Below are positions 26,666 to 35,574 of a stretch of 64,000 bases of DNA, one piece after another. Position 1 is the stretch's first letter. Every line of letters starts with the position of its first letter. Origin of the DNA: Candidatus Woesearchaeota archaeon (GTDB lineage Archaea; Nanobdellota; Nanobdellia; Woesearchaeales; JACJVV01); assembly GCA_020637495.1 (NCBI GenBank), contig JACJVV010000001.1, positions 496,001 through 560,000 on the forward strand, in the 5' to 3' direction. The notes beneath the pieces were generated by a model, which worked only from the letters and a program-made list of their open reading frames with translations, was not told where the DNA came from and did no database searches. The position numbers were made by a program, and so were the translations under genes.

Positions 26666-26739
26666 TCTGGGCAGCCCCACTTTAATTTCATAAAATATAT
26701 GATCCAGAAAGCCAATATATTCTGGAACGGAAATACAAA

Positions 26740-26994
26740 ATGGTAAAAGAAAAAAGCCTGAAATCAGGGAACAAGTTCGGAACAAGATATGGTAGGAAGA
26801 ACAGGGATAAGTTCGCTAAGATAGAGAATTCTCAGAGGAAACTCTACAAATGCCCTTCATGCCATGCAATCAAGGTCAAAAGGTTGTCTACAGGGATATG
26901 GTCCTGCAAGAAGTGCGGATTCACTTTCGCTTCAAAGGCCTATAGCGTAGACAAGGTATCAATAAAAGAGGAAATTGCAGATGGCACAGTATAA
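26740..26994 (+). CDS. rpl37ae: Ribosomal protein L37Ae (eL43)
   Basis: An 84-residue large-subunit protein with a C4 zinc finger: CPSC at about 38-41 and CKKC at 56-59. The start GTKFGTRYG-like element (KFGTRYGRKNRDK) is typical of archaeal L37Ae. It heads an operon with rpoP, pcc1, prefoldin beta and a UPF0147 gene, an order common in archaea. The start lies 61 bp after the tRNA-Pro, so the tRNA may be co-transcribed and cut out. Confidence 0.95.
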   Translation: MVKEKSLKSGNKFGTRYGRKNRDKFAKIENSQRKLYKCPSCHAIKVKRLSTGIWSCKKCGFTFASKAYSVDKVSIKEEIADGTV

Positions 26995-27118
26995 ATGCTT
27001 CGTATGTGACAAGGAAGTAGGCACAGAATACACAAGGAAGAGGGTAAGATGTCCGTATTGCGGAAGCAAGATCCTTTTCAAGCCTAGGAACAAGATCACT
27101 CATGTCAAGGCTGCATGA
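26981..27118 (+). CDS. rpoP: RNA polymerase subunit P (Rpo12)
   Basis: A 45-residue zinc-ribbon subunit that helps hold the Rpo3/Rpo10 assembly platform. CFVC (residues 6-9) and CPYC (24-27) bind zinc; GSKILFKPR follows, as in Rpb12. It overlaps the end of L37Ae by 14 bp in another frame, showing tight translational coupling. Confidence 0.93.
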   Translation: MAQYKCFVCDKEVGTEYTRKRVRCPYCGSKILFKPRNKITHVKAA

Positions 27119-27148
27119 TTAAGAGCAATCTTAAATCATTCAAGAACA

Positions 27149-27364
27149 ATGTTCAAAGCAACCATTACATTTGATGATCCTGATCTGGCAAAGGTGCTTG
27201 AGGCTGAAGATAATATCGACATGGCACGTTCAACTGCTTCAGTCAAGAAAGGTTCAATAACTATCGAGGCAAAAGACATCATAGCTTTGAAAGCTACAGT
27301 GAATGGCTACCTGAAGATAATGGAAGCCTATGACAAGGCATCATCATCAATAAGCGTCAGATAA
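27149..27364 (+). CDS. pcc1: KEOPS complex subunit Pcc1
   Basis: 71 residues with the Pcc1 pattern: a beta strand, DIDMARSTASVKKGS-like stretch and KDIIALKATVNGYLK helix. Pcc1 is the dimerisation and tRNA-binding subunit of KEOPS, which transfers threonylcarbamoyl to A37 of tRNA. The donor is made by TsaC (9724-10296). It lies in the L37Ae-rpoP operon. Confidence 0.88.
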   Translation: MFKATITFDDPDLAKVLEAEDNIDMARSTASVKKGSITIEAKDIIALKATVNGYLKIMEAYDKASSSISVR

Positions 27365-27376
27365 GCATAACATAAA

Positions 27377-27697
27377 ATGGCAAGTGAAAAGATTTCTCAA
27401 CTACAACTTCTGGAGCAAGGGATGCAGAGTTTCAATATGCAGAAACAGCAGTTGCAGGCAAATATCTTAGAGTTTGAGTCTGCTCTTGAAGAATTAGATA
27501 ATACTGATGCATCATACAAGATAATCGGGAATATCATGGTTAAGGTCGATCAGGATAAGCTCAAAAAGTCCCTTGAAGAAGACAAGAAGAATGCAGAGAT
27601 CAGGATAAAAGCAGTAGAGAAGCAAGAGGATTCAATGAAAGAGAAAGCGAAAAGAATCCAGCAGGAAGTAATGGAAGAGATGAAGAATAATGGATGA
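27377..27697 (+). CDS. pfdB: Prefoldin subunit beta
   Basis: 106 residues forming two long coiled coils around a beta hairpin (YKIIGNIMVKVD, about 47-58). Prefoldin captures unfolded chains and hands them to the thermosome. LEQGMQSFNMQKQQLQANI is the first coiled coil. Its 3' end overlaps the UPF0147 gene by 8 bp. Confidence 0.92.
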   Translation: MASEKISQLQLLEQGMQSFNMQKQQLQANILEFESALEELDNTDASYKIIGNIMVKVDQDKLKKSLEEDKKNAEIRIKAVEKQEDSMKEKAKRIQQEVMEEMKNNG

Positions 27698-27932
27698 TAA
27701 GATCGAGAACATAATCGAATTCCTCGACGAGATGAAGGAAGAGGATACAGTCCCAAAGAATGTCAAGCTCAAGATAGCTGATGTCATCGGGATACTAAAG
27801 AGCAATCTTGAAGAATCATTAAAGATTGATAAGGTCATGCATATCTTCGACGAGCTTAATGAGGACTCAAATCTTGATTCATTCACAAGGACTCAGCTTT
27901 GGAACGTCGTATCGATGCTTGAAAGCATCTAA
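27690..27932 (+). CDS. UPF0147 family protein
   Basis: 80 residues, all-helical, with the UPF0147 blocks LDEMKEEDTVPKNVKLKI and DELNEDSNLDSFTRTQLW. The family is archaeal and commonly follows prefoldin beta; its role is unknown. Eight bases overlap pfdB. Confidence 0.85.
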   Translation: MDDKIENIIEFLDEMKEEDTVPKNVKLKIADVIGILKSNLEESLKIDKVMHIFDELNEDSNLDSFTRTQLWNVVSMLESI

Positions 27933-28005
27933 TTGCATTATTCAAATTTACATTTAATTCTATTTAATTCTATGATGTTTAGTCACACAAACATTAAAAG
28001 ACTAT

Positions 28006-28569
28006 TCAGAACTTCTTCCTCTTAATAATCTCATTTTTTGTGAGGTTGGAATTAGGTATTATTATTATATCACCTGTCTTTGTCTCAAGCTTTGTCTCTA
28101 GGAGGCTGAAATCTATTATCTTGCCTCTGATCTTATTGTATTCTATGATATCACCTTCCTTGATGTCTGATTTCTGGTGCATGACAATGCCTGAGATTAT
28201 GTTAGGTATGAAGTCCTTAACACTCAAGATTATGAATATCCCAATCAATATTATCACAACTGCAGATAGAATGTTCAATATATCAGTGTATATGCCAATG
28301 TGACGCAATGCCATGACGATAGATACAAAATATATGAAATACTCGACAAAATGGCTTATTATCCCTTCTAAAGAAGATCTTATACCAGAGATATCCTTGA
28401 CGATCTTATTCAGCTGTATCTCCTTCAAAGCCTTGAGCAGGAATCTTCCCGCTATCTTACCTATGACAAATCCGATAAGTACAATCAATATAGCTACAAA
28501 GTATTTATTGATTATCTCGGAAACTACATTCTGCAGCGTGGCTATCCAATCTGTATCTGCCATAGACAT
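28006..28569 (-). CDS. Short MscS-like channel protein
   Basis: 187 residues with three or four hydrophobic helices and the MscS pore-to-beta junction (DFIPNIISGIV then IKEGDIIEYNKIRGKI, then IIPNSNLTKN). The C-terminal alpha/beta vestibule of full-length channels is missing. It is a minimal version of the membrane plus beta domain; a full-length homologue is at 47868. It could act alone or join hetero-oligomers. Confidence 0.78.
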   Translation of the reverse strand: MSMADTDWIATLQNVVSEIINKYFVAILIVLIGFVIGKIAGRFLLKALKEIQLNKIVKDISGIRSSLEGIISHFVEYFIYFVSIVMALRHIGIYTDILNILSAVVIILIGIFIILSVKDFIPNIISGIVMHQKSDIKEGDIIEYNKIRGKIIDFSLLETKLETKTGDIIIIPNSNLTKNEIIKRKKF

Positions 28570-28657
28570 AATGCTGTTCAGTTTTTTATAAATCTTACTC
28601 TAGCAACCTGTTTACTTATGAAATATTGACGATATATACTGAGAAAAGCATATAAAC

Positions 28658-29986
28658 ATGCTAAGCTGGATTCCTCTGATGGAACCTTTAATATCTAATT
28701 TTACACTTGTTGTGAGCCTTTTTATCCTGACTTATGGCCTGATAATATTCTTCTACAACAGGAAAACAATATTCATCTGGATTGCAATAGTGATCTTCTT
28801 CATAGCACAAGTATTGAATCCATTGCAAGCGCTAGCCGCAATAAACTGGAATGTTCTTGGGATTTATGTAGGGATGCTTTTCATATCTGAACTTTTCATA
28901 TATTCTAAAGCTCCTGAAGTCATGGCTGAGAAGATTGTCTCTAAGAGCCCAAAGCTTTGGATAGCCATGCTGGGAGTATGCGCTCTTGCTGGATTCATCA
29001 GCATAGTCGTCGAGAACGTGGCTGTCGTGCTGATAATTGCACCTGTAGCATTCTATATTGCAGATAAGCTAAAGATACATCCAGGACCATTGATAATTGG
29101 TATAGCAGTCTCATCAAACCTACAGGGAGTTGCGACGATGATTGGAGATCCGCCAAGCCTACTTCTTGCTGATTATGCAGGGCTAAGGTTCAATGATTTC
29201 TTCGTCTTCTTGGGGAAACCATCATTATTCTTTGCAGTTCAGATTGCAGCTTTTGCATCTCTATTCGTGCTATTCTTTTTTTACAGAAAATATTCTTCTA
29301 ACATCAAGAAATTGAAGCCAGATAGGATAGTGTCATGGTTACCAATAACAGTCTTCGTAATCATGATCGCTGTTCTAGTCCTGATGTCACTCCATCATTA
29401 TCATGGGCAGAATGAGACCATAAAATTCCTCAAAGATAATGAAGTCGGGTTGATATGCCTTTTATCTGGTTTGTTGATGTGGGGATGGTATTATTCTGAG
29501 AATAAAAAGGACTTCATACCCATGATAAAAAGGTTTGACTGGGATACCGCATTGTTCCTGATGGGAGTGTTCATTATGGTTGAAGCTCTTGTACAGGTAG
29601 GTTTCATGGAATGGTTTGCTGTCGTTATATCAGGGCTTACTGGAAATAATATATTGATTGCCTTCATACTTATTATAGTAAGCAGTGTCCTGCTGTCTGG
29701 ATTCGTAGATAATGTCCCTTTCATAGCTGCAATGCTTCCTGTCGTCGACAGGATGGCAGAGATTATGGGCATATCTCCCTATCTTTTCTTCTTCGGTCTT
29801 GTGATCGGGGCAAGTGTTGGAGGCAACATAACACCTGTAGGAGCATCAGCTAACATAGTGGCCATGGGAATGCTCAAGAACAGGAGATTTAAGGTGACCT
29901 TCTGGGACTTTATGAAGATAGGACTGCCATTCACCATTGTCAGCGTTCTGGCTTCTACACTATTCATATGGCTAATGTATAGGTAA
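28658..29986 (+). CDS. ArsB/NhaD-type (citrate transporter-like) ion permease
   Basis: 442 residues with about eleven helices. Two inverted half-repeats each have a re-entrant motif: NLQGVATMIGDPPSLL in the first and GGNITPVGASANIVAMG in the second, with SGFVDNVPFIAAMLPVV before it. These belong to the SLC13/ArsB/NhaD superfamily. The substrate may be Na+/H+, arsenite, or a dicarboxylate; no specific motif settles it. A TATA-like CATATAAAC directly precedes the ATG, suggesting the promoter is further upstream. Confidence 0.85.
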   Translation: MLSWIPLMEPLISNFTLVVSLFILTYGLIIFFYNRKTIFIWIAIVIFFIAQVLNPLQALAAINWNVLGIYVGMLFISELFIYSKAPEVMAEKIVSKSPKLWIAMLGVCALAGFISIVVENVAVVLIIAPVAFYIADKLKIHPGPLIIGIAVSSNLQGVATMIGDPPSLLLADYAGLRFNDFFVFLGKPSLFFAVQIAAFASLFVLFFFYRKYSSNIKKLKPDRIVSWLPITVFVIMIAVLVLMSLHHYHGQNETIKFLKDNEVGLICLLSGLLMWGWYYSENKKDFIPMIKRFDWDTALFLMGVFIMVEALVQVGFMEWFAVVISGLTGNNILIAFILIIVSSVLLSGFVDNVPFIAAMLPVVDRMAEIMGISPYLFFFGLVIGASVGGNITPVGASANIVAMGMLKNRRFKVTFWDFMKIGLPFTIVSVLASTLFIWLMYR

Positions 29987-30031
29987 TTAAGTATAGAAAT
30001 CCTTATATTGTTAATTTTGACTTCTTCAGAT

Positions 30032-30673
30032 ATGAAAAGAGAAGCAGAGATCATATTGAAAGTGATAGGTGATGATTTTCCAGTATATCCAAAAACTGGT
30101 GTAACTCTATTATCATTATTATCTGATACAATCAACTCTGGTGAGATAAAAGATGAGTCTTTGAATGGGTACAGCATAGATAGGAATGATTATAAGGCAG
30201 CTGTGATCGAGCTTGTACCATATTTTAACCAGATGTCAAATCATGCTTTCCAATATCTAATGATATTCTGCAGCAGCATAGGGCTAACTAATGATAGGGA
30301 GATTATGGAAGCAGCATATCATGGCAACGTCCTTCCTGTGCATAATGAAGACAATCTCCCTAAGCGAGCATCTTTTCTTCAGTATTTTGCAGAAGTCAAT
30401 CCTCCTGTATATGATCTTCTAAATGAGAAAGAGGTAAGAATCAGATATCCTTGGCAATGGATAGATGCCTCAATGTTTAGCAATCCAGATGATTCTTTGG
30501 CAGAGATAGTAAACCAGTTATCTGATGAGGACAAAGCTGATCCTTTTTTCTGGAGGCTCCCTAGTATAGTAGATAAGATGCCTGTAGAATATCTCTCAAA
30601 TATGCTAGTGGTCTTATCAAAGTCAGTGAGTCCAGAGCTTTTCCATGAGATAGAGCAGAATATCAAAGTTTAA
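30032..30673 (+). CDS. Protein of unknown function
   Basis: 213 residues, mostly helical and soluble by sequence. ATG 30032 is preferred to TTG 30008, because CTTATATTG (30002-30010) lies 22 bp before it, as expected for a leaderless message. There are no catalytic motifs I recognise. Features are LVPYFNQMSNHAFQYLM in the middle and a Trp-rich stretch (YPWQWIDASMF). It is alone between two oppositely oriented neighbours. Confidence 0.6.
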   Translation: MKREAEIILKVIGDDFPVYPKTGVTLLSLLSDTINSGEIKDESLNGYSIDRNDYKAAVIELVPYFNQMSNHAFQYLMIFCSSIGLTNDREIMEAAYHGNVLPVHNEDNLPKRASFLQYFAEVNPPVYDLLNEKEVRIRYPWQWIDASMFSNPDDSLAEIVNQLSDEDKADPFFWRLPSIVDKMPVEYLSNMLVVLSKSVSPELFHEIEQNIKV

Positions 30674-30693
30674 AATTATCTTCAGAATTTAAT

Positions 30694-31863
30694 CTATTTT
30701 AAGTGCAATTCTACAACGTCTTCATCTTCTAGCATATGGTCAAGTTTCACTATCTTCTGTCCGTCGAACCTGACGCTCTTTCCCCAAACTCGTGCAAATT
30801 TGAATTTTATCCTGAAATCCTTATGGATCCTCTCACATAAATTCTGTAGGCTACATGGCGATCTTACAATCATAGGTTCTGCCATGTCAGCTTTCTTGCC
30901 TATCTCTTTAAGGTAAATCCTCATGAAACTCAATCTGCTGAAGATAAGCTCTTTTAGCTCTTCCATATGGTCTTTGTTCTTTGCAGAGATGCCAAGGTTA
31001 TAGCCGATGTTCTTTGTCTTGAACTTATGCAATTGTTCAGGTGTTGCTATATCTATCTTGTTTATTATCGTTACAGCAGGAGTATAAACCTTGTTTGCTT
31101 CTACAACATCAATAAGCTGGTCAGCGTCTATATCTTCTCTGAGCACGACTGAAGCATTCACATATCCAAGCTCATTCATCATCTTCTTTATGGTGTCTGC
31201 ATCAAGTCTTGTAAGCCTCACAGTATAGCCTACATCAATCCCACCTTTTGCCTGCTTTGCTATCTTCACATCCGGTTTTGTCTCATTTATCCTGACTCCA
31301 ACCTCCCTTACTTCCCTTATTATCTTATCATAATGATCAGGATAGAATGCATCTAGCACTATTATTATAAGGTCGGCATTCCTTATCACTTGAAGTACCT
31401 CTTTTCCTCGTCCAGTACCTCGTGCTGCTCCTTCAACTATTCCTGGAACATCAAGGATCTGTATCTTAGCTCCATTATATTCCAAGGTTCCTGGAATACA
31501 TGTCAACGTAGTGAATGCATAATGACCTATCTCAGAATTCGCATTTGTCAATGAGTTAAGCAAGGTAGATTTTCCTACAGATGGGAAACCTAGGAGTATC
31601 GCTGTAGCATCTCCAGATTTTCTCACGGAGAAACCTTCGCCTTTCTTCTGTCCTTTTCCTGCACCAGCAGCTTTCTCTTTGAGTTTTGCTAGCTTTGCCT
31701 TAAGAAGCCCGACTGCGAACTGTGTACGCTTATTGTATTTAGTATTTGAGATCTCTTTCTCAAGATCAGCTATCTTGTCAGATGTTGATGCTTTCTTGTT
31801 CTCTTTGCTATCCTTGTTGTTTTCCGCTGCAGGATTGCTGTTCTTGTCTTTCTTGTTTGCCAT
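30694..31863 (-). CDS. DRG/Rbg-type translation GTPase
   Basis: The G domain has G1 GFPSVGKST, the mobile-loop FTTLTCIPG, G3 DVPG with EGAARGTGRGK, and G4 NKID. A TGS domain ends the protein (VVELHLK). An N-terminal Lys-rich tail of about 70 residues, low in complexity, is longer than usual. This family (Obg-HflX, DRG branch) associates with ribosomes. ATG 31863 is taken; TTG 31878 would add five residues. Confidence 0.92.
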   Translation of the reverse strand: MANKKDKNSNPAAENNKDSKENKKASTSDKIADLEKEISNTKYNKRTQFAVGLLKAKLAKLKEKAAGAGKGQKKGEGFSVRKSGDATAILLGFPSVGKSTLLNSLTNANSEIGHYAFTTLTCIPGTLEYNGAKIQILDVPGIVEGAARGTGRGKEVLQVIRNADLIIIVLDAFYPDHYDKIIREVREVGVRINETKPDVKIAKQAKGGIDVGYTVRLTRLDADTIKKMMNELGYVNASVVLREDIDADQLIDVVEANKVYTPAVTIINKIDIATPEQLHKFKTKNIGYNLGISAKNKDHMEELKELIFSRLSFMRIYLKEIGKKADMAEPMIVRSPCSLQNLCERIHKDFRIKFKFARVWGKSVRFDGQKIVKLDHMLEDEDVVELHLK

Positions 31864-31953
31864 ATCCTTAAAAATCAAGAAACCACTTATATTTTTTATC
31901 TAATATAAAGATATTATTAGCATAATATATGTTGGTTATTGGTCTGATGTTAC

Positions 31954-32598
31954 TTAATTCCCTCCTGAAGGTCCACCTGGAGCAGGATCTGTGAAAGGCG
32001 TATGAAGGGTATCATCATTGAAGAACTTATGGTTCTCAGCCTCAGGTAGATATGATTGCAGGTTGAAATAGGTCTTCACTGCCTGTTTGAACAAGTATAC
32101 CTGATGATATAGCTGTTTCCTATGTGCAAGTATATCCTTATAATACATGCGCTGCCAGAATGTCTCCTTTATAGATTTGAGGAACCCTTTATCAAATTCA
32201 GTCTGTGGATCAAATATCAATTTAACATAAATCTTGAACTCGCATTCCCCTTTGTTCATCTTATATTTCTTGCCATCTTTGACCATCTCAGCTTTTTCCA
32301 TGCCAACTATATGCCAGTCTATATCAAGGTCATACCGCAAGAATCTATTGAATTGCTTCCTGAATCTCCACCAGATCCAGATCTCTTCGCCTCCTGATTG
32401 GAGCCATCTATGGAGATACATGGTTTCAGGCCATTTCTGGTCGCTGCTTGAGCCCCAGCTGTGTTCCATGAACCATTCATGGCACATCATGTAAAGATAT
32501 TTCATATCAAAATAATCCTTGTGCTTTATCCTAGTGTCATCTATGATTATCTTCTTGACATAATCGCTGTATTTGTGCTTTATCTTAGGAGCTGGCAT
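31954..32598 (-). CDS. Conserved-looking protein rich in aromatic residues
   Basis: 214 residues with an unusual load of Trp, Tyr and Met. Notable are YLYMMCHEWFMEHSWG, LQSGGEEIWIWWRFRK and FWQRMYYKDILAHRKQLYH. The end (DPAPGGPSGGN) is a short flexible tail. The regular helical pattern suggests a soluble protein with an aromatic groove. I recognise no family. It stands in a run of minus-strand genes with DRG and PHP neighbours. Confidence 0.65.
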   Translation of the reverse strand: MPAPKIKHKYSDYVKKIIIDDTRIKHKDYFDMKYLYMMCHEWFMEHSWGSSSDQKWPETMYLHRWLQSGGEEIWIWWRFRKQFNRFLRYDLDIDWHIVGMEKAEMVKDGKKYKMNKGECEFKIYVKLIFDPQTEFDKGFLKSIKETFWQRMYYKDILAHRKQLYHQVYLFKQAVKTYFNLQSYLPEAENHKFFNDDTLHTPFTDPAPGGPSGGN

Positions 32599-32735
32599 TT
32601 CACATTTCCATCATCAACCATACTAGTAATCAACACTATATGGCATAATATATTGAATTAGATTAAGCAGTATTTATTATTTACGATAAATCCATTGATT
32701 TTTGACTCGCGATAAACACCATATAGCAAAGAGTC

Positions 32736-33422
32736 CTATCCGAATACTGTGATCTTCTTGGCTCTGAAGTCATTATAGAACATGCAGATAGTGTGCCATA
32801 TTAAAGTGAATATGCTTCTTGGCTTGGCATGCTTTTTGAACTTTCCTTCCTTTATAGCCTTGAAAATATCCTTGGTGTCTTTTGTATCAATCAGATTATA
32901 ATTCTTTCCGAAATTCCATAGCAGGTGGTTGTCTGAAGTAGCTACTAATGGAAGCATATGCTTTTTTGCAATTATCTCTGCCTTCTTATTCCTGTTGAAA
33001 TATGATGTGAAGAACCAACAGTATTCTATTGCATCAAAGAGATCTATATGTTCTTCAAGCTTATCTTCCAGACAGAAGCTGAGATAAAAATAGGGATGTG
33101 GAGCCATTATGAACAGTTCCTTTCTTCTCTTCTTCAATTCCCTTAGCTCTCTGAAAGTCCTTATCTTGTCGTCGCCTTTCTTTAGGTTATACACTAATAC
33201 ATCTTTACCTTCTATTGATAGTTCCGCCCCAGGTATCAAGGTTATGCCTTTATTCTTCGCATATCTCACAATATCTTGTTTCCAGAAGAATCTTTTGTGG
33301 AAAGTTAATGATAAGGCATCATAGCTTAGATCTGCTGCTTTGTCAATAAGCTGCTTCGCTGAGTAGGATATATTGTCCTCTCTATCCTCTTTTGAGTGCA
33401 TGTGCAAGTCTATCTTGAGCAT
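32736..33422 (-). CDS. PHP-domain phosphoesterase
   Basis: 228 residues starting with the metal-binding DLHMHSKED (residues 5-13), followed by GAELSIE near 65, APHPYFY near 107 and TSDNHLLWNFG near 163. These are the ordered ligands of a trinuclear PHP site. Targets in this family range from histidinol phosphate to nucleotides and oligonucleotides, and none can be chosen. It is divergent from ychF with a 74-bp shared promoter region. Confidence 0.85.
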   Translation of the reverse strand: MLKIDLHMHSKEDREDNISYSAKQLIDKAADLSYDALSLTFHKRFFWKQDIVRYAKNKGITLIPGAELSIEGKDVLVYNLKKGDDKIRTFRELRELKKRRKELFIMAPHPYFYLSFCLEDKLEEHIDLFDAIEYCWFFTSYFNRNKKAEIIAKKHMLPLVATSDNHLLWNFGKNYNLIDTKDTKDIFKAIKEGKFKKHAKPRSIFTLIWHTICMFYNDFRAKKITVFG

Positions 33423-33496
33423 ATTGAAAATTTATATAGGTTTTTTATAAAATTTATCGGAAATACATATAAAACCATCAGAATCCTTGCTTATCC

Positions 33497-34693
33497 ATGA
33501 TAGTAGGCGTAGTAGGGAAAGCAAATGTAGGGAAGAGCACTTTTTTCAAAGCTGCTACTTTAGCTGAGGTTGAGATAGCTAATTACCCATTTGCAACTAT
33601 AAAGCCTAATTCTGGAGTCGGATATGTGAAGGTTAAGGATGTAGCTGCTGATTTTGGAAAGACTGCAAATCCTAGAGAAGGTTATGTAGTGAAAGGATTC
33701 AGGTTCGTCCCTATGGAGATGATAGACGTGGCAGGTCTCGTACCTGGTGCTCACGAAGGTAAAGGTATGGGTAATCAATTCCTTGATGATCTACGTCAGG
33801 CTCATGTCCTTATCCATGTGATTGATTGTTCAGGAAGCACAAATGAGAAAGGCGAACCTATAAATCCAGGCAGCTATGATCCAGCAAATGATGTACGTTT
33901 CCTTGAGGAAGAACTTGATTATTGGTATCTTGGTATAATAAACAAAGGATGGGATAAGTTTGCGAGGACTGTGCAGCAGACACATGGTGAGATCCATAAG
34001 GCGATCGCAAAGCAGCTTTCAGGGCTTATGGTCACTGAAGAGATGGTCGAGGATACCATAAAGAAACTTGGGCTTGGATCAAACATGCTTGATTGGAGCG
34101 AAGATGATCTGATGAGGATATCCACAGAACTTCGCATGCTGACCAAGCCTATGATCATAGCATGCAATAAGATGGATATCCCTGTAGCATTTGAGAATTT
34201 TGAGAGATTAAAGAAAGAATTCCCTGATAGGATGTTTGTAGCATGCAGTGCTGAGAGCGAGCTTGCACTGAAAGAGGCTGCAAAGCATGATATCATCGAA
34301 TATGTCCCTGGCGAGAAGGAATTCTCTATCAAGGATGAAAGCAAGATCTCTGAAAAGCAGAAACTTGGATTGGGTTTCATACAGAAGAACATATTGGATA
34401 AATTCGGCAGTACTGGTGTTCAGACTGTGCTGGATAAGGCAGTCTTGGAATTATTGAAATACAAGGCTATACACCCTGGAGGAGTCAGCAAACTTGAGGA
34501 TTCTAATGGCAATGTACTGCCAGATTGTTTCCTTATGAAAAAAGATGCTACTGCACTAGATTTCGCTTATAGACTGCATACTGATTTTGGGAAGAACTTC
34601 GTCAAAGCAATCAATGTCAAGACAAAGATGCCTGTTGGCAAGGATCATGTGCTTGCACACCTAGATATCGTAGAAATAATGGCTAGCAAATGA
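33497..34693 (+). CDS. ychF: YchF/OLA1-type ribosome-associated GTPase/ATPase
   Basis: 398 residues. G1 GKANVGKST, switch region NYPFATIKPN, G3 DVAGLVPGAHEGKGMG and G4 NKMD are seen, and a TGS domain closes the protein (ALDFAYRLHTDFGK). The insert between G3 and G4 (about 60 residues with YDPANDVRFLEEELD) is typical of the archaeal branch. Three Obg/Era-related nucleotide switches occur within 6 kb (this, DRG and the Era-like gene). Confidence 0.92.
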   Translation: MIVGVVGKANVGKSTFFKAATLAEVEIANYPFATIKPNSGVGYVKVKDVAADFGKTANPREGYVVKGFRFVPMEMIDVAGLVPGAHEGKGMGNQFLDDLRQAHVLIHVIDCSGSTNEKGEPINPGSYDPANDVRFLEEELDYWYLGIINKGWDKFARTVQQTHGEIHKAIAKQLSGLMVTEEMVEDTIKKLGLGSNMLDWSEDDLMRISTELRMLTKPMIIACNKMDIPVAFENFERLKKEFPDRMFVACSAESELALKEAAKHDIIEYVPGEKEFSIKDESKISEKQKLGLGFIQKNILDKFGSTGVQTVLDKAVLELLKYKAIHPGGVSKLEDSNGNVLPDCFLMKKDATALDFAYRLHTDFGKNFVKAINVKTKMPVGKDHVLAHLDIVEIMASK

Positions 34694-34745
34694 TTCTTGA
34701 TATTGTTTCTATAAGATAATCATTAAATATTGAGGTGAGCAGAAT

Positions 34746-35141
34746 TTATTTCTTTCTGCTTCTCGTGAACTTGTTGAATGTCTCTATGACATCCACCATA
34801 TACTTGCCTTCACCAAGCTTGAATACCAAGGGATCACCTTTGAACAGATGCACTAGATCAAGTTCGTACTGTCCTGGTTTCTTCACTCTTATGCTCTCTA
34901 TATCAAGAACTACTGGATCATCTTCCTTCAGCTGATCTCCGACAAGCTCTCGTACATCCTTCTCAATCTGCTTCTGCTCCTTCTCAGTGAGATGCACTTC
35001 TTCAGTCGCTTTCTTGAGCTGCTCAAGCTTCTCTTTCTTTATGTAGAAGAATAATTTTCCTGTGCAACTGCTGCATCCTGTAAGTATCTCTTTTGCACCA
35101 TCAGGGTACAGAGCATTGCATCTTACGCATTGGTGAGGCAT
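34746..35141 (-). CDS. Zinc-ribbon protein of the DUF2073 operon
   Basis: 131 residues. Two Cys pairs (CVRC at 5-8 and CSSC at 23-26) form an N-terminal zinc ribbon. A charged helix links it to a C-terminal beta-rich domain (VVLDIESIRVKKPGQYELD, then GEGKYMVDV). The three-gene order with DUF2073 and an Era-like GTPase recurs in archaea, so they probably act together, perhaps on ribosomes. The function is unknown. Confidence 0.78.
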   Translation of the reverse strand: MPHQCVRCNALYPDGAKEILTGCSSCTGKLFFYIKKEKLEQLKKATEEVHLTEKEQKQIEKDVRELVGDQLKEDDPVVLDIESIRVKKPGQYELDLVHLFKGDPLVFKLGEGKYMVDVIETFNKFTRSRKK

Positions 35142-35148
35142 TTTCTAA

Positions 35149-35574
35149 TTATTTCCTCTTCTTTGCAGAACCAGGTTTTGATTTAGGTTTACTTATTGAT
35201 CTTTTCTCTGTCGTCAATAACTCAATCTTCTTAGGATCCTTCTTTATCTGCTTGACTATCGATGCAGGGCCGACTATAGTAAGCCCTTGCCTATCACCAA
35301 GCAATGTATTTATCAGCGTATTCTTTATGTTTGAGATCATGCCTTCTTCCTTGCTCTCTCTAGGATAAATGACAGCAAGCTCAATCCCTTGGAAATCCTT
35401 GTCAATCTCTTCCATAGTCGTCTTTATCAGTTCTGCCTCTTCCTCTTTCTTCAGACGTCCTTGTATGAGCACTATCTTGTTCTCTTTTGCTATATTTAGG
35501 ATCTTCCTGATCCTGCTCAATGATGCAAGATGTTCAATCTCGCTGTATGGTAATATCTGAAGTGTGACCATCAT
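35149..35574 (-). CDS. DUF2073 protein
   Basis: 141 residues: LQILPYSEIEHLASLSRIRKIL at the start, then an alpha/beta core (IVLIQGRLKKEEEAELI and IELAVIYPRES) and a Lys-rich tail. It matches the archaeal DUF2073 pattern. It overlaps the GTPase gene by ATGA and is 7 bp ahead of the zinc-ribbon gene, a tight operon. Confidence 0.8.
   Translation of the reverse strand: MMVTLQILPYSEIEHLASLSRIRKILNIAKENKIVLIQGRLKKEEEAELIKTTMEEIDKDFQGIELAVIYPRESKEEGMISNIKNTLINTLLGDRQGLTIVGPASIVKQIKKDPKKIELLTTEKRSISKPKSKPGSAKKRK

Larger units (their letters stand above)
26503..26679 (+). tRNA. tRNA-Pro(UGG) with three introns
   Basis: Acceptor arms GGGGCTG (26503-26509) and CAGCCCC (26672-26678) pair fully and A26679 is the discriminator. 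The D stem GTGT/TCAT, anticodon stem TGTGG/CCATA (26569-26573 and 26613-26617), 4-nt variable loop GGAC and T stem CCCAG/CTGGG fit archaeal tRNA-Pro. The anticodon TGG sits in loop TTTGGG-A. The gene spans 177 bp, so about 102 bp must be removed. I place introns in the D-loop (26523-26559), anticodon loop (26580-26611) and T-loop (26633-26665), leaving 75 nt with normal loops. The T-loop intron is the most certain, the exact D-loop ends the least. Confidence 0.85.

Noticed and set aside
26503..26679. tRNA-Pro read instead with GGG anticodon (stem GTGGT/ACCAT)
   Set aside because: That register pairs the anticodon stem but breaks the D stem. The TGG register pairs both and gives the variable loop GGAC expected for tRNA-Pro.
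26519..26746. Frame over the tRNA-Pro gene
   Set aside because: It is explained by the tRNA exons and introns and has no initiation signals.
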